A stretch of DNA of 64,000 nt from an uncultured Bacteroidales bacterium (lineage in GTDB: Bacteria; Bacteroidota; Bacteroidia; Bacteroidales; UBA932): the NCBI GenBank assembly GCA_944326245.1, contig CALVDF010000004.1:1-64000 (forward strand). Direction: 5' to 3'. The position numbers and the translations under genes are program-made. This document shows, one piece after another, positions 25,675-33,947 of this stretch. The notes under the pieces were generated by a model. That model did no database searches and had not been told where the DNA came from. It was given only the letters and a program-made list of their open reading frames with translations. Positions within the stretch are counted from its first letter, which is position 1, and every line of letters starts with the position of its first letter.

Positions 25675-27939
25675 ATGGAGTTTTTGTACATAGGAATCAT
25701 CATTTTCCTTTTCTGCCTCGCCATTTCGGACATTATTGTCGGCGTGAGCAACGACGCTGTAAACTTTCTCAACTCCGCGGTAGGTTCCAAGACCGCGAAA
25801 TTCCGGAACCTCATCATCATCGCATCTATCGGAGTGTTCCTCGGAGCATCCCTGTCCAACGGTATGATGGATATCGCCCGCCATGGTATCTTCCAGCCTC
25901 AGTATTTCAGCTTTGCAGAGCTGATAACGATTATGCTGGCGGTAATGGTGACTGACGTGATACTGCTGGACGCATTCAACTCGAGAGGTCTGCCTACTTC
26001 CACGACGGTATCCCTAGTATTCGAGCTGCTCGGAGGTACGGTAGCCCTTGCCATGATCAAGAATATCCAGACCGACGGGGCCCTGACATTCGCGCAGATG
26101 ATCAACACGGACAAGGCTCTCTCCGTGATCCTCGGCATATTCCTCTCCATAGCGATAGCATTCATATTCGGTATGATAATCCAGTGGATAGTCCGTACGA
26201 TATTCACTTTCAACTATAAGCCCCGGATGAAATACCTGGCCGGAATCTTCGGCGGCATTGCGGTTACGGCCATCGTATATTTCCTTCTGATAAAAGGTCT
26301 GAAGGATTCCTCCTTCATGACGGCAGATGCCAATGCATGGATCAAGGAGCATACGGGAATGCTGGTTCTCTGTCTCTTCGTAGGCAGCAGCATTATCATG
26401 CAGATACTGCACTGGTGCAAGGTAAATATCCTGAAAGTCATAGTGCTGATGGGTACGCTCTCGCTAGCTATGGCCTTTGCCGGCAATGACCTTGTCAACT
26501 TCGTCGGCGTGCCTCTCGCAGGCTTCTCCGCATGGCAGGACTATTCTGCGAACGGTATGGGTGTGGGTGCTGACAACTACCTGATGGGCAGTCTTCTCGA
26601 GCCGGCACATACTCCGATGATATTCCTGATACTCTCCGGAGCCACCATGGTATTTGCCCTGGCGACATCCAGAAAGGCCCGCAACGTGATCAACACCGAG
26701 GTCAATCTCACCAATCAGAACGAGTCCGAGGCCACATTCGGAAGCTCCGCTACTGGCCGCCGTCTCGTACAGATAGCCAACTCTTTCGCAACATGGCTGG
26801 AGAAGGTCACTCCGCTGAGAGTCCGCAACTGGATCGACAGCCGCTTCAACAAGGACGAGGCCATTCTCGTGAAAGGTGCTGCCTTCGACCAGATGAGGGC
26901 TGCCGTCAACCTGGTGGTATCATCCCTCCTCATTGCCCTTGGCACCTCCCTCAAACTGCCTCTTTCCACTACTTTCGTGACATTCACAGTGGCCATGGGT
27001 ACTTCCCTGATGGACCGCGCCTGGGACCGCGAGAGCGCCGTAGGCAGGGTGACCGGTATGATGTCCGTGATGGGCGGCTGGCTGCTGACAGCAGTGATAG
27101 CCTTCGCTGTCTGCTTCGCGATGGCCCTGATAATGCACTATGGCAGCTTCATTGCCATGATACTGCTCAGCCTTGTGGCCCTGTTCATAATCATCAGAAG
27201 CAATATCCGTTTCAACAAGAAAGCTCACGAGAACGAGAAGAACAAGACAGTCTTCGACCAGATGATGTCATCGGGTGACCCTGAAGAGGTATGGACACTG
27301 CTCAAGGGACAGATTCAGGAAGGTACAGTGAAGGAGCTCAACTATGTCTCCAACTACTATACCAACTTCATCGACTGCTTCGTGAACGAGAACCTCAAGT
27401 GCCTGCGCCGGCAGTTCAACACCCTCCATGCCGAGATTTCCGACTACAAGGCTGTAAGACGCAAGGAGATACTTGCACTCAAGCGCACGGACCCCACAGT
27501 CTCGGTACAGGCCAGCACCTGGTTCCACCTAGAGTCCAACAATACCTCCCAGCTCCTGTATAGCCTCAAACGTATATCGGAGCCCTGCAAGGAGCATCTC
27601 GAGAACAATTTCAACCCTCTGCCGAAGGACTGCGCCGAGGAGTTCGCACCTGTCAGCGAGGCATTTCTCGTGCTGCTGAAAAAGGCTACGGACTATGTCG
27701 ACAAATTCGATCCGGCCGCTACCCCTACCGAACTCACGAAGGAGATATCCGCGTACAAGAAAGAAGTTGCCGTACTCCGCCAGAACAACCTCGAACGTTT
27801 CAACGCCGAGTCCGATACCTCCAACTTCAATATCTACATACTGTACCAGACCATCCTGCAGGAGACCCAGCAGATGGCTGATGACCTCAAGCATCTGATC
27901 CGTGCCTATACTTATCTTTCTACGGTGAAAGGTAAGTAA
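25675..27939 (+). CDS. PiT-family inorganic phosphate transporter with C-terminal PhoU-like helical domain
   Basis: A protein of about 754 residues. The membrane part (about 1-520, some 11-12 segments) holds two PiT signatures, GVSNDAVNFLNSAVGSK near the N-terminus and GNDLVNFVGVPLAGF near residue 270. This is the inverted-repeat phosphate/cation symporter fold. The last 230 residues are soluble and strongly helical (NKTVFDQMMSSGDPEEVW onward) and resemble PhoU/DUF47 domains, which in other bacteria damp transport and signal to PhoR. The long form is usual in Bacteroidales. A PhoB-like regulator and a kinase follow 36 bases downstream. Confidence 0.9.
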   Translation: MEFLYIGIIIFLFCLAISDIIVGVSNDAVNFLNSAVGSKTAKFRNLIIIASIGVFLGASLSNGMMDIARHGIFQPQYFSFAELITIMLAVMVTDVILLDAFNSRGLPTSTTVSLVFELLGGTVALAMIKNIQTDGALTFAQMINTDKALSVILGIFLSIAIAFIFGMIIQWIVRTIFTFNYKPRMKYLAGIFGGIAVTAIVYFLLIKGLKDSSFMTADANAWIKEHTGMLVLCLFVGSSIIMQILHWCKVNILKVIVLMGTLSLAMAFAGNDLVNFVGVPLAGFSAWQDYSANGMGVGADNYLMGSLLEPAHTPMIFLILSGATMVFALATSRKARNVINTEVNLTNQNESEATFGSSATGRRLVQIANSFATWLEKVTPLRVRNWIDSRFNKDEAILVKGAAFDQMRAAVNLVVSSLLIALGTSLKLPLSTTFVTFTVAMGTSLMDRAWDRESAVGRVTGMMSVMGGWLLTAVIAFAVCFAMALIMHYGSFIAMILLSLVALFIIIRSNIRFNKKAHENEKNKTVFDQMMSSGDPEEVWTLLKGQIQEGTVKELNYVSNYYTNFIDCFVNENLKCLRRQFNTLHAEISDYKAVRRKEILALKRTDPTVSVQASTWFHLESNNTSQLLYSLKRISEPCKEHLENNFNPLPKDCAEEFAPVSEAFLVLLKKATDYVDKFDPAATPTELTKEISAYKKEVAVLRQNNLERFNAESDTSNFNIYILYQTILQETQQMADDLKHLIRAYTYLSTVKGK

Positions 27940-27964
27940 TAAGAGGCCGATAACGGAATTATAT

Positions 27965-27972
27965 TAAATTTG
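27965..27972 (+). promoter_or_regulatory. -7 box before the response regulator gene
   Basis: TAAATTTG, a perfect TAnnTTTG, ends three bases before the ATG at 27976. Transcription would start at or within a few bases of the start codon, giving a leaderless mRNA. No -33 element is seen. Confidence 0.45.
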
Positions 27973-27975
27973 CGT

Positions 27976-28689
27976 ATGCAAAGAATTTTAGTAGTCGATG
28001 ACGAGGAGTCCATCTGTGAGATTCTCCAGTTCAATCTGGAGGTCGAAGGTTACGAGGTAGAAGTGGCCTACAGCGCAGAAGAGGCTCTGAGCAAAGACAT
28101 AAAAAGTTTTTCCCTCATCCTGCTCGATATAATGATGGGCGGGATGAGCGGATTCAAGATGGCGCAGATTCTCAAGAAGGATCCGTCCACGGCATCTGTC
28201 CCCATCATCTTCTGTACTGCCAAGGACACAGAGGACAATAAGATTGCAGGCCTTACCCTGGGTGCGGATGACTACATCTCCAAGCCGTTCTCGGTAAGGG
28301 AGGTGGTGGCAAGGGTGAAGAGTGTGCTGCGCAGATGTTCAGCGCCTCAGTCAGTGCCGGCCCCGCAGGCACCGGCAGTCCATACGGAAGTGGACGGGGA
28401 CAGCATAGTGTACAACGGCCTGCGTCTGGATCTGCTCAAGCACAAGTGCTTCATAGACGGAAACGAGGTCCAGCTCACCAAGAAGGAGATGGAGATAATG
28501 GTCCTCTTCCTGCGCAATTCGGGAAGGGTGCTCTCGAGGGAGGAGATCCTGCACAATGTATGGAGCGATGAGGTGGTGGTCCTCGACCGTACGATCGATG
28601 TCAACATCACCCGTCTCCGCAAGAAAATAGGGGATTACGGGAAATTCATAGTTACCCGTCAGGGGTACGGTTACGGATTCGATGTATAG
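27976..28689 (+). CDS. OmpR/PhoB-family response regulator
   Basis: A 237-residue regulator. The receiver domain (about 1-120) has the acidic pair Asp8-Asp9, phosphoacceptor Asp51 in LLDIMMGG and Lys in SKPFSV. The winged-helix domain (about 145-237) ends with DVNITRLRKKIGDYGKFI and RQGYGYGF, typical of PhoB/OmpR. Placement after a phosphate transporter and before a histidine kinase suggests a phosphate two-component system. The ATG at 27976 is preferred over an upstream TTG that overlaps the -7 box. Confidence 0.92.
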   Translation: MQRILVVDDEESICEILQFNLEVEGYEVEVAYSAEEALSKDIKSFSLILLDIMMGGMSGFKMAQILKKDPSTASVPIIFCTAKDTEDNKIAGLTLGADDYISKPFSVREVVARVKSVLRRCSAPQSVPAPQAPAVHTEVDGDSIVYNGLRLDLLKHKCFIDGNEVQLTKKEMEIMVLFLRNSGRVLSREEILHNVWSDEVVVLDRTIDVNITRLRKKIGDYGKFIVTRQGYGYGFDV

Positions 28690-28701
28690 AAGACGACCGG
28701 C

Positions 28702-29658
28702 ATGATGAAGGATTTTATGCATAGAAGAGAGCTCCTTTCGAGGCTGGAGGAGTTCGTGTACATGGCCGAGAAGGGCAATCCTCTGGACGATTCGTTCCCT
28801 CTTTTCCCGGAGGACAAGTACGGCCGTCTGCTCAACCGTCTGGTCAATGTATACCGCCGCGACATGAACGAGCGGGATACCCTGTCTGCGGCCAGGGAAC
28901 TGGTTGTCCGTGAGTCGCAGGACAATATACGTCAGAAGAAACAGCTTACCCAGAACATCAGCCATGAGCTGAAAACGCCTGTCAGCAGTATCAACGGATA
29001 TCTTGAGACTCTGGTCAACAATCCAGGCATGAGTGCCGCCCAGCGCGACATGTTTCTGCGGAAGTGCTACGAGCAGTCCCAGAGACTTTCCAATCTTCTG
29101 CTGGATCTCTCGACCATTACGCGCATGGATGAGGCAGGGGACAAAGTCGAGAAAGAACTTCTGTGTCTTTCGGATGTGATATCCGAGGCAGTCTCTGATA
29201 TGGAACCTATTGCAGGCAAATATGACGCCGGAGCGGACGCAATGGCAAAAATAGGACCGGAGGGTAGGAGAAAGATGAAGATAATCAACGAATTTCCTAA
29301 GGGGAAATTGATGCTTGGCAATCATTCTCTTCTCTATTCCGTGTTCCGTAATCTACTGGAAAATGCCATATTCTATTCCAAAGGGACGCGTGTGACAGTA
29401 AGGCTGGACGGAGAGAATGAATGGGAGTACCGCATTTCTGTGGAGGACGACGGGGTGGGTGTGGACAGTATGCATCTGGCACGCATATTCGAGCGTTTCT
29501 ACAGGGTGGACAAAGGACGCAGCCGTAAAATAGGCGGAACCGGACTGGGACTTTCAATAGTAAAGAATGCCGTGAATCTTCACGGAGGTTCAATCAAGGC
29601 AGTGCCTGTGTCTCCGTCCGGACTCAGGTTTGAACTGACTCTGGCCAAGGAGTCATGA
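28702..29658 (+). CDS. Histidine kinase without membrane segments (PhoR-like)
   Basis: A 318-residue kinase starting 12 bases after the regulator gene. The HisKA domain has phospho-acceptor His88 in NISHELKTP. The HATPase domain has N box ENAIFYSK, G1 DDGVGVD, F box FERFYRVD and G2 GGTGLGLSIV. The N-terminal 80 residues are short, charged and contain no hydrophobic segment or recognisable sensor domain, unlike standard PhoR with its membrane helices and PAS domain. It is therefore cytosolic and must take its input from a partner; the helical tail of the adjacent PiT transporter is an obvious candidate. Confidence 0.9.
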   Translation: MMKDFMHRRELLSRLEEFVYMAEKGNPLDDSFPLFPEDKYGRLLNRLVNVYRRDMNERDTLSAARELVVRESQDNIRQKKQLTQNISHELKTPVSSINGYLETLVNNPGMSAAQRDMFLRKCYEQSQRLSNLLLDLSTITRMDEAGDKVEKELLCLSDVISEAVSDMEPIAGKYDAGADAMAKIGPEGRRKMKIINEFPKGKLMLGNHSLLYSVFRNLLENAIFYSKGTRVTVRLDGENEWEYRISVEDDGVGVDSMHLARIFERFYRVDKGRSRKIGGTGLGLSIVKNAVNLHGGSIKAVPVSPSGLRFELTLAKES

Positions 29659-29670
29659 CTGCAGCCATGA

Positions 29671-30276
29671 TCATTCGGCGGACGGGAACAATTCTGGGTC
29701 AGGCAGTAATCTGAAGCTTTTGCGGTGGAGAGGTGTGATTCCGTACGTGGCTACTGCCCTGCGGTGCTCACCGGTAGGGTATCCGAAATTGCGGTCCCAC
29801 CCGTACTGCGGATATTTTTCAGCGGCCTTTTTCATGTAGTCATCCCTGTAGGTTTTTGCCAGAATGGATGCTGCCGCAATCGAGGCGTACCGTCCGTCCC
29901 CTTTTATATGGCACCGGAAGGGAATGTCTCCGTAGGACTTGAACCTGTTGCCGTCTACGATTATGTGGTCCGGCTTGATTTTCAATGCGTCCAATGCCTT
30001 GTGCATGGTAAGGATGGAAGCGTTCAGAATGTTGATCCGGTCGATTTCCTCCGGATCCGTATGTGCTACGGCCCAGGCCAGGGCGTTTTCCTGAATGAAT
30101 GTCCTGAGTCTTTCCCTTTCTTTGGCTGTGAGTTTCTTGGAATCATTGAGGCCTGGATCTTCAAAATGCTCCGGCAGAATGACTGCCGCGGCAAACACGG
30201 GGCCTGCAATGCAGCCTCTTCCGGCTTCATCGGTGCCTGCTTCCGTCACTCCGGCCATATCGTATGCTTTCAACAT
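29671..30276 (-). CDS. rnhB: Ribonuclease HII
   Basis: A 201-residue enzyme that cuts RNA in RNA-DNA hybrids and removes single ribonucleotides from DNA. The active-site motif TDEAGRGCIAGPVFAAAV near residue 14 supplies the first Asp-Glu, with further acidic residues in IIVDGNRF (about 108) and the C-terminal WDRNFGYPTGEHR. Length is normal. It is convergent with the kinase gene (12-base gap) and lies 13 bases after the XRE regulator gene on the same strand. Confidence 0.95.
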   Translation of the reverse strand: MLKAYDMAGVTEAGTDEAGRGCIAGPVFAAAVILPEHFEDPGLNDSKKLTAKERERLRTFIQENALAWAVAHTDPEEIDRINILNASILTMHKALDALKIKPDHIIVDGNRFKSYGDIPFRCHIKGDGRYASIAAASILAKTYRDDYMKKAAEKYPQYGWDRNFGYPTGEHRRAVATYGITPLHRKSFRLLPDPELFPSAE

Positions 30277-30289
30277 GGATGCAAAACAA

Positions 30290-30625
30290 CTAAATTTTTT
30301 GCAAAAGCCGGTCCTGAAGTTCTATTATTCTGTTCTTGTCAGCCAGAGTGGCCTCCAGTTCTGCGATTTTCCTGTCCTTTTCGGCTATCATTTTTTCGTA
30401 TTTTTTCTTCTCTCCCGGTTCATATCCGAGAACCAGAGTCTCTTCCGGGAGGTCAAGCACATTTGCTATCTTTGACAGGTGTTCGCTTATGAGTGAGGTT
30501 TCGCCTTTTTCTATTTTGTGGTATGCGGTTTGGGATATCGATAACCTTTCCGCAATTTCTGCTTGGGAAAGATTGTGTGCTCTGCGGTATTTTGCAATCC
30601 TGTCTTTGATATCCTTATCGTTCAT
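30290..30625 (-). CDS. XRE-family HTH regulator with C-terminal coiled coil
   Basis: A 111-residue protein. Residues about 5-62 are an HTH_3/XRE DNA-binding domain (LSQAEIAERLSISQTAYHKI). The remaining C-terminal part, from EKKKYEKMIAEKDRKIAELE on, is a heptad-patterned coiled coil for dimerisation. ATG at 30625 gives the domain its usual N-terminus. The upstream intergenic region is AT-rich and contains the divergent promoter of the 59-residue protein, which it could control. The target is unknown. Confidence 0.85.
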   Translation of the reverse strand: MNDKDIKDRIAKYRRAHNLSQAEIAERLSISQTAYHKIEKGETSLISEHLSKIANVLDLPEETLVLGYEPGEKKKYEKMIAEKDRKIAELEATLADKNRIIELQDRLLQKI

Positions 30626-30725
30626 ATGAACAAAAGTATACCCTATAAAAGAATTTAAAAACAAATAAAAAGTCATATAAAATAACCAAATGTAATATGG
30701 AGGTCTGGCTAAAAGTTTAAAAACA

Positions 30726-30763
30726 TGTAAAATGTCAACTCTTTTTTAATATGTGTAAAATGT
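30726..30763. repeat. Direct repeat of TGTAAAATGT
   Basis: Identical ten-base copies at 30726-30735 and 30754-30763, 28 bases apart. They lie just upstream of the -7 box of the small AraC-like gene and could be operator half-sites for the divergent XRE regulator or another factor. Chance occurrence in AT-rich DNA is possible. Confidence 0.3.
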
Positions 30764-30777
30764 ATCTCTGTAATTTA

Positions 30778-30785
30778 TAACTTTG
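30778..30785 (+). promoter_or_regulatory. -7 box of the 59-residue gene
   Basis: TAACTTTG, a perfect TAnnTTTG, 20 bases before the ATG at 30806. The -33 position has TGTG instead of TTTG. Confidence 0.5.
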
Positions 30786-30805
30786 TGTTTTAAATCATTA
30801 CGTAT

Positions 30806-30985
30806 ATGGCGAGGTTTATTTGCATAGGGCGTCGCTACGTGTGCGACGAGAAAGTCATCAAGGCCCGTCTTCTCTTTGCCAGAGAGTTGGTGATGAACTA
30901 TGGTGTGCCCTACGATGCTGTATGGCAGCTGACAGGGTTTACTTCCCGCAAAGAGATGGAACGGTACTGGAACAGTCTTTTCTGA
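30806..30985 (+). CDS. 59-residue AraC-HTH-like small protein
   Basis: A complete small ORF with a -7 box 20 bases upstream and a strong terminator starting 15 bases after its stop. The protein starts MARFICIGRRYVCDEK. Its second half, YDAVWQLTGFTSRKEMERYW, follows the pattern of the second helix-turn-helix of AraC-family regulators (hydrophobic-helix, then GF-S-x-x-x-aromatic...). Preceding helices (KVIKARLLFARELVMNYG) would supply the supporting helix. It would be a stand-alone half AraC DNA-binding domain. I do not recognise the protein. A self-contained transcription unit supports it being real. Confidence 0.6.
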   Translation: MARFICIGRRYVCDEKVIKARLLFARELVMNYGVPYDAVWQLTGFTSRKEMERYWNSLF

Positions 30986-31000
30986 TGTAGTTTGAATGAA

Positions 31001-31030
31001 AAAGGCGCACTTTCCGGTGCGCCTTTTTTA
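31001..31030. terminator. Rho-independent terminator, bidirectional
   Basis: Perfect stem GGCGCAC/GTGCGCC with a six-base loop, flanked by an A run on the left and a T run on the right. It serves both the 59-residue gene and the convergent EF-G2 gene. Confidence 0.85.
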
Positions 31031-31051
31031 GGGAATGCAGATGGCGAACTA

Positions 31052-33205
31052 TTATTCGTCCTTGTCTTCTTCCTGGTATGCCTTGAGGAGCTTGTCCTGA
31101 ACATCGGCAGGTACCTGTTGGTATTCTGCAAGCTCCATGGTAAATGAAGCACGTCCGGATGTCAGGGAGCTGAGGGTGGTGGAGTACTTGTAGAGCTCTG
31201 CAAGAGGAACCCTTGCTTTCAGGACCTCGAATCCCTTGACGCTGCTCATGCCTTCAATCATGGCCCTGCGTCCCTGCAGGTCGGACATCACGTCTCCCAT
31301 ATATTCTCCGGGAACCATGATCTCGATATTGCAGATAGGCTCCATGATCTTCGGGCCTGCGTTGCGGAATGCTTCCTTGAATGCGTTGCGGGCTGCCAGT
31401 TTGAAGGATATTTCGTTGGAGTCTACGGGGTGCATCTTTCCGTCGTATACGTATACCCTGATGTCACGGGCGTAGGATCCTGTAAGAGGACCTTCCTCCA
31501 TCTTCTCCATGATACCTTTAAGGATAGCGGGCATGAAGCGGGCATCGATGGCACCTCCTACGATACAGTTGTAGAATTCGAGCTTGCCGCCCCAGTCCAT
31601 GGTGTATTCTTCCTTGGATTTGATGTTGAGTACCATCTCCTTGCCGTCCACTTTGAACCTGTTGTTCTGAGGAGCGCCCTCTACGTATGGCTCCAGCAGC
31701 AGGTGTACTTCACCGAACTGGCCTGCACCGCCTGACTGCTTTTTGTGGCGGTAGTTGGCAGCAGCCACTTTGGTGATGGTTTCGCGGTATGAGATGCGGG
31801 GAGCCATGAACTCCACCTCCATCTTGTTGATGTTGTTGATCTGCCACTTGAGGATGTTGATATGCTGCTCTCCCTGTCCGCTGAGGATGGTCTGCTTGAG
31901 CTCTTTTGCATATTGTACGATATAGGTGGGATCTTCGGCTGCAGCCTTGTTGAGGATCTCTCCGAGCTTCTCTTCGTCTTTCTCGTCCACTGCCTTGATA
32001 GCTGTGCGGTACTTGGCCTGGGGATACACGATAGGCTCGATTACTATCTCCTGTCCTGGAGCGCAGAGGGTCTGGTTGGACTTGACTGTCTTCAGCTTGA
32101 CGGTACATCCGATATCTCCTGCAACCATTTCGCTTACTTTTTCCCTCTTTTTGCCTGCGACTGCAAATATCTGGGAGATACGTTCCTTGTTGCCGTTTTC
32201 AGCATTTACGAGGTCCATGCCTTCGGTAAGCTTTCCTGACATTACCTTGAAGTATGCCACGTCTCCGAGGTGCTGCTCCAGGGCATTCTTGAAGATGAAG
32301 ATGGCTGTAGGGCCGTCGGAGCTGCACGGAAGTGACTTGCCGTCCTTTGTGGGCTCGTTGTCTCCTGCGGGCGAGGGAGCCACGTTGATCATGAACTCCA
32401 TGAGCTTTTTGACGCCGATGTCTTTTTTGGCGGAAATACAGAATGTAGGCATGATGGTACCCTGAAGGAAGCCAAGGTTGAGACCTTTTTCGATTTCCTC
32501 TCTTGTCAGTTCGCCTGCATCGAAATATTTTTCCATGAGGGCTTCGTCGCTTTCGGCCGCCATCTCTGTCAGGGCTGCAAGCACTTCATCGGCCTGGGCT
32601 TTCAGATTCTCGGGAATATCATGTTCCTCGCGTGTCCCGTTGTCATCGGTAAAGGTGTACATCTTCATTGTAAGCACGTCTATGAATCCGTTGAATCCGG
32701 CTCCGACGGCCACGGGGAACTGCACGAGTACGACTTTGTTTCCGAAAGCCTCCTTGAGGGAGTCTATGGTGTTTTCCCAATTGGCTTTCTCTGCATCGAG
32801 CTGGTTGACAGCTACGACAACAGGCATTTTATAATTTTCGGCGTATCTTGCGAAAATCTCGGTACCGACTTCCACTCCCTGCTGGGCATTGACCAGAAGA
32901 ATACCTGAGTCACAGACCTTGAACGATGAGATCACACCGCCGATGAAGTCGTCTGCACCAGGAGTATCCATTATATTCAGCTTGTTGTCCATGAACTCCG
33001 TGTACAGAGGAGTGGAGTAGATGGATCTCTGGTTGATCTGTTCGATTTCGGTGTTGTCGCTGATGGTGTTCTTGGCCTCTACGGTGCCTCTACGGTCAAT
33101 CACTTTGCCTTCGAACATCATGGCCTCAGACAGTGTGGTCTTACCGGATTTAGAGCTTCCCAGAAGCACGACGTTTCTGATGTTTCCGGTCTGGTAGGTT
33201 TTCAT
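31052..33205 (-). CDS. fusA2: EF-G paralog (EF-G2 type) with altered GTPase site
   Basis: A 717-residue translocase-like GTPase with all five EF-G domains. The G1 loop is GSSKSGKTT (16-24), G4 is NQLD (134-137), and domain IV appears in the LPxxRxxxxxx-type region with SGGAGQFGEVH. The switch II motif reads DTPGADDF (80-87) where canonical EF-G has DTPGHVDF, so the catalytic His is replaced by Ala84. Bacteroides EF-G2 is reported, as I recall it, to support slow translation without GTP hydrolysis during carbon limitation. This protein likely has that role. A separate canonical fusA is expected elsewhere in the genome. Confidence 0.88.
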   Translation of the reverse strand: MKTYQTGNIRNVVLLGSSKSGKTTLSEAMMFEGKVIDRRGTVEAKNTISDNTEIEQINQRSIYSTPLYTEFMDNKLNIMDTPGADDFIGGVISSFKVCDSGILLVNAQQGVEVGTEIFARYAENYKMPVVVAVNQLDAEKANWENTIDSLKEAFGNKVVLVQFPVAVGAGFNGFIDVLTMKMYTFTDDNGTREEHDIPENLKAQADEVLAALTEMAAESDEALMEKYFDAGELTREEIEKGLNLGFLQGTIMPTFCISAKKDIGVKKLMEFMINVAPSPAGDNEPTKDGKSLPCSSDGPTAIFIFKNALEQHLGDVAYFKVMSGKLTEGMDLVNAENGNKERISQIFAVAGKKREKVSEMVAGDIGCTVKLKTVKSNQTLCAPGQEIVIEPIVYPQAKYRTAIKAVDEKDEEKLGEILNKAAAEDPTYIVQYAKELKQTILSGQGEQHINILKWQINNINKMEVEFMAPRISYRETITKVAAANYRHKKQSGGAGQFGEVHLLLEPYVEGAPQNNRFKVDGKEMVLNIKSKEEYTMDWGGKLEFYNCIVGGAIDARFMPAILKGIMEKMEEGPLTGSYARDIRVYVYDGKMHPVDSNEISFKLAARNAFKEAFRNAGPKIMEPICNIEIMVPGEYMGDVMSDLQGRRAMIEGMSSVKGFEVLKARVPLAELYKYSTTLSSLTSGRASFTMELAEYQQVPADVQDKLLKAYQEEDKDE

Positions 33206-33250
33206 TTTGTCAAAAGTTAATATTAGTTAGTAAATTTTGTCAATGTCCTA

Positions 33251-33281
33251 CAAATTTAGAAAATCCGTAAGACAAATGCAA
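33251..33281 (-). promoter_or_regulatory. Promoter of the EF-G2 gene
   Basis: On the minus strand, TTG (33279-33281), 20 bases, then TAAATTTG (33251-33258). It predicts a leader of about 40 bases before the ATG at 33205. Confidence 0.55.
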
Positions 33282-33293
33282 GAATCCGGTAAC

Positions 33294-33947
33294 CTAATTG
33301 TAAAAAAGTCCGTCTTTCATTTCCAGCATCCTGTCCGACATGGCGGCCAGATCCCTGTCATGTGTGACGATTACCACTGTCTGGCCGAAGCGGTCGCGCA
33401 GGTCGAAGAACAGCTGGTGTATGTCCCGTTTGGTATTGCTGTCCAGATTGCCTGACGGTTCGTCGGCGAAGATGACACCAGGACGGTTTATGACAGCCCT
33501 GGCTATGGCGACCCTCTGCTGTTCACCTCCGGAAAGTTCGGACGGTTTGTGTCCTGTTCTCTCTCCCAGGCCTAGGGACGTAAGCAGTGCCGACGCCTGT
33601 TTTCTGGCTTCGGATGCATTTGTCCCGGCTATCAGGGCCGGTATCATGACATTTTCCAGGGCGGTGAATTCGGGAAGCAGATGGTGGAACTGAAAGACAA
33701 ACCCTATCCTCCTGTTGCGGAAATCCGCCAGGGCATTGGAGGATAGGGAGAATATGTCTGTGCCGTCGATCAGCACCTTTCCGGTATCCGGACGGGAAAG
33801 GGATCCAAGTATCTGCAGAAGGGTGGACTTGCCGGCTCCGCTGGCGCCTACTATGGAAATCACTTCACCGTCGGCGGCATGGAAGTCAATGCCGCGCAGT
33901 ACCTTTACCTGACCGAAACTTTTGGTGATGGATGTGGCTTGTATCAT
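33294..33947 (-). CDS. ABC transporter ATP-binding protein (LolD/MacB-like)
   Basis: A 217-residue ATPase with Walker [10 protein letters not shown] near 34-42, Q loop [16 protein letters not shown], signature LSGGEQQR near 140, Walker [13 protein letters not shown] and H loop VIVTHDRD. The [16 protein letters not shown] and DEPSGNLD pattern is that of LolD, which drives lipoprotein release from the inner membrane. No permease gene is adjacent; in Bacteroidales LolCE-like genes are often elsewhere. It overlaps the stop of the upstream Spy-like gene by four bases, so it is the last gene of the transketolase/ECF operon. Confidence 0.85.
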   Translation of the reverse strand: MIQATSITKSFGQVKVLRGIDFHAADGEVISIVGASGAGKSTLLQILGSLSRPDTGKVLIDGTDIFSLSSNALADFRNRRIGFVFQFHHLLPEFTALENVMIPALIAGTNASEARKQASALLTSLGLGERTGHKPSELSGGEQQRVAIARAVINRPGVIFADEPSGNLDSNTKRDIHQLFFDLRDRFGQTVVIVTHDRDLAAMSDRMLEMKDGLFYN

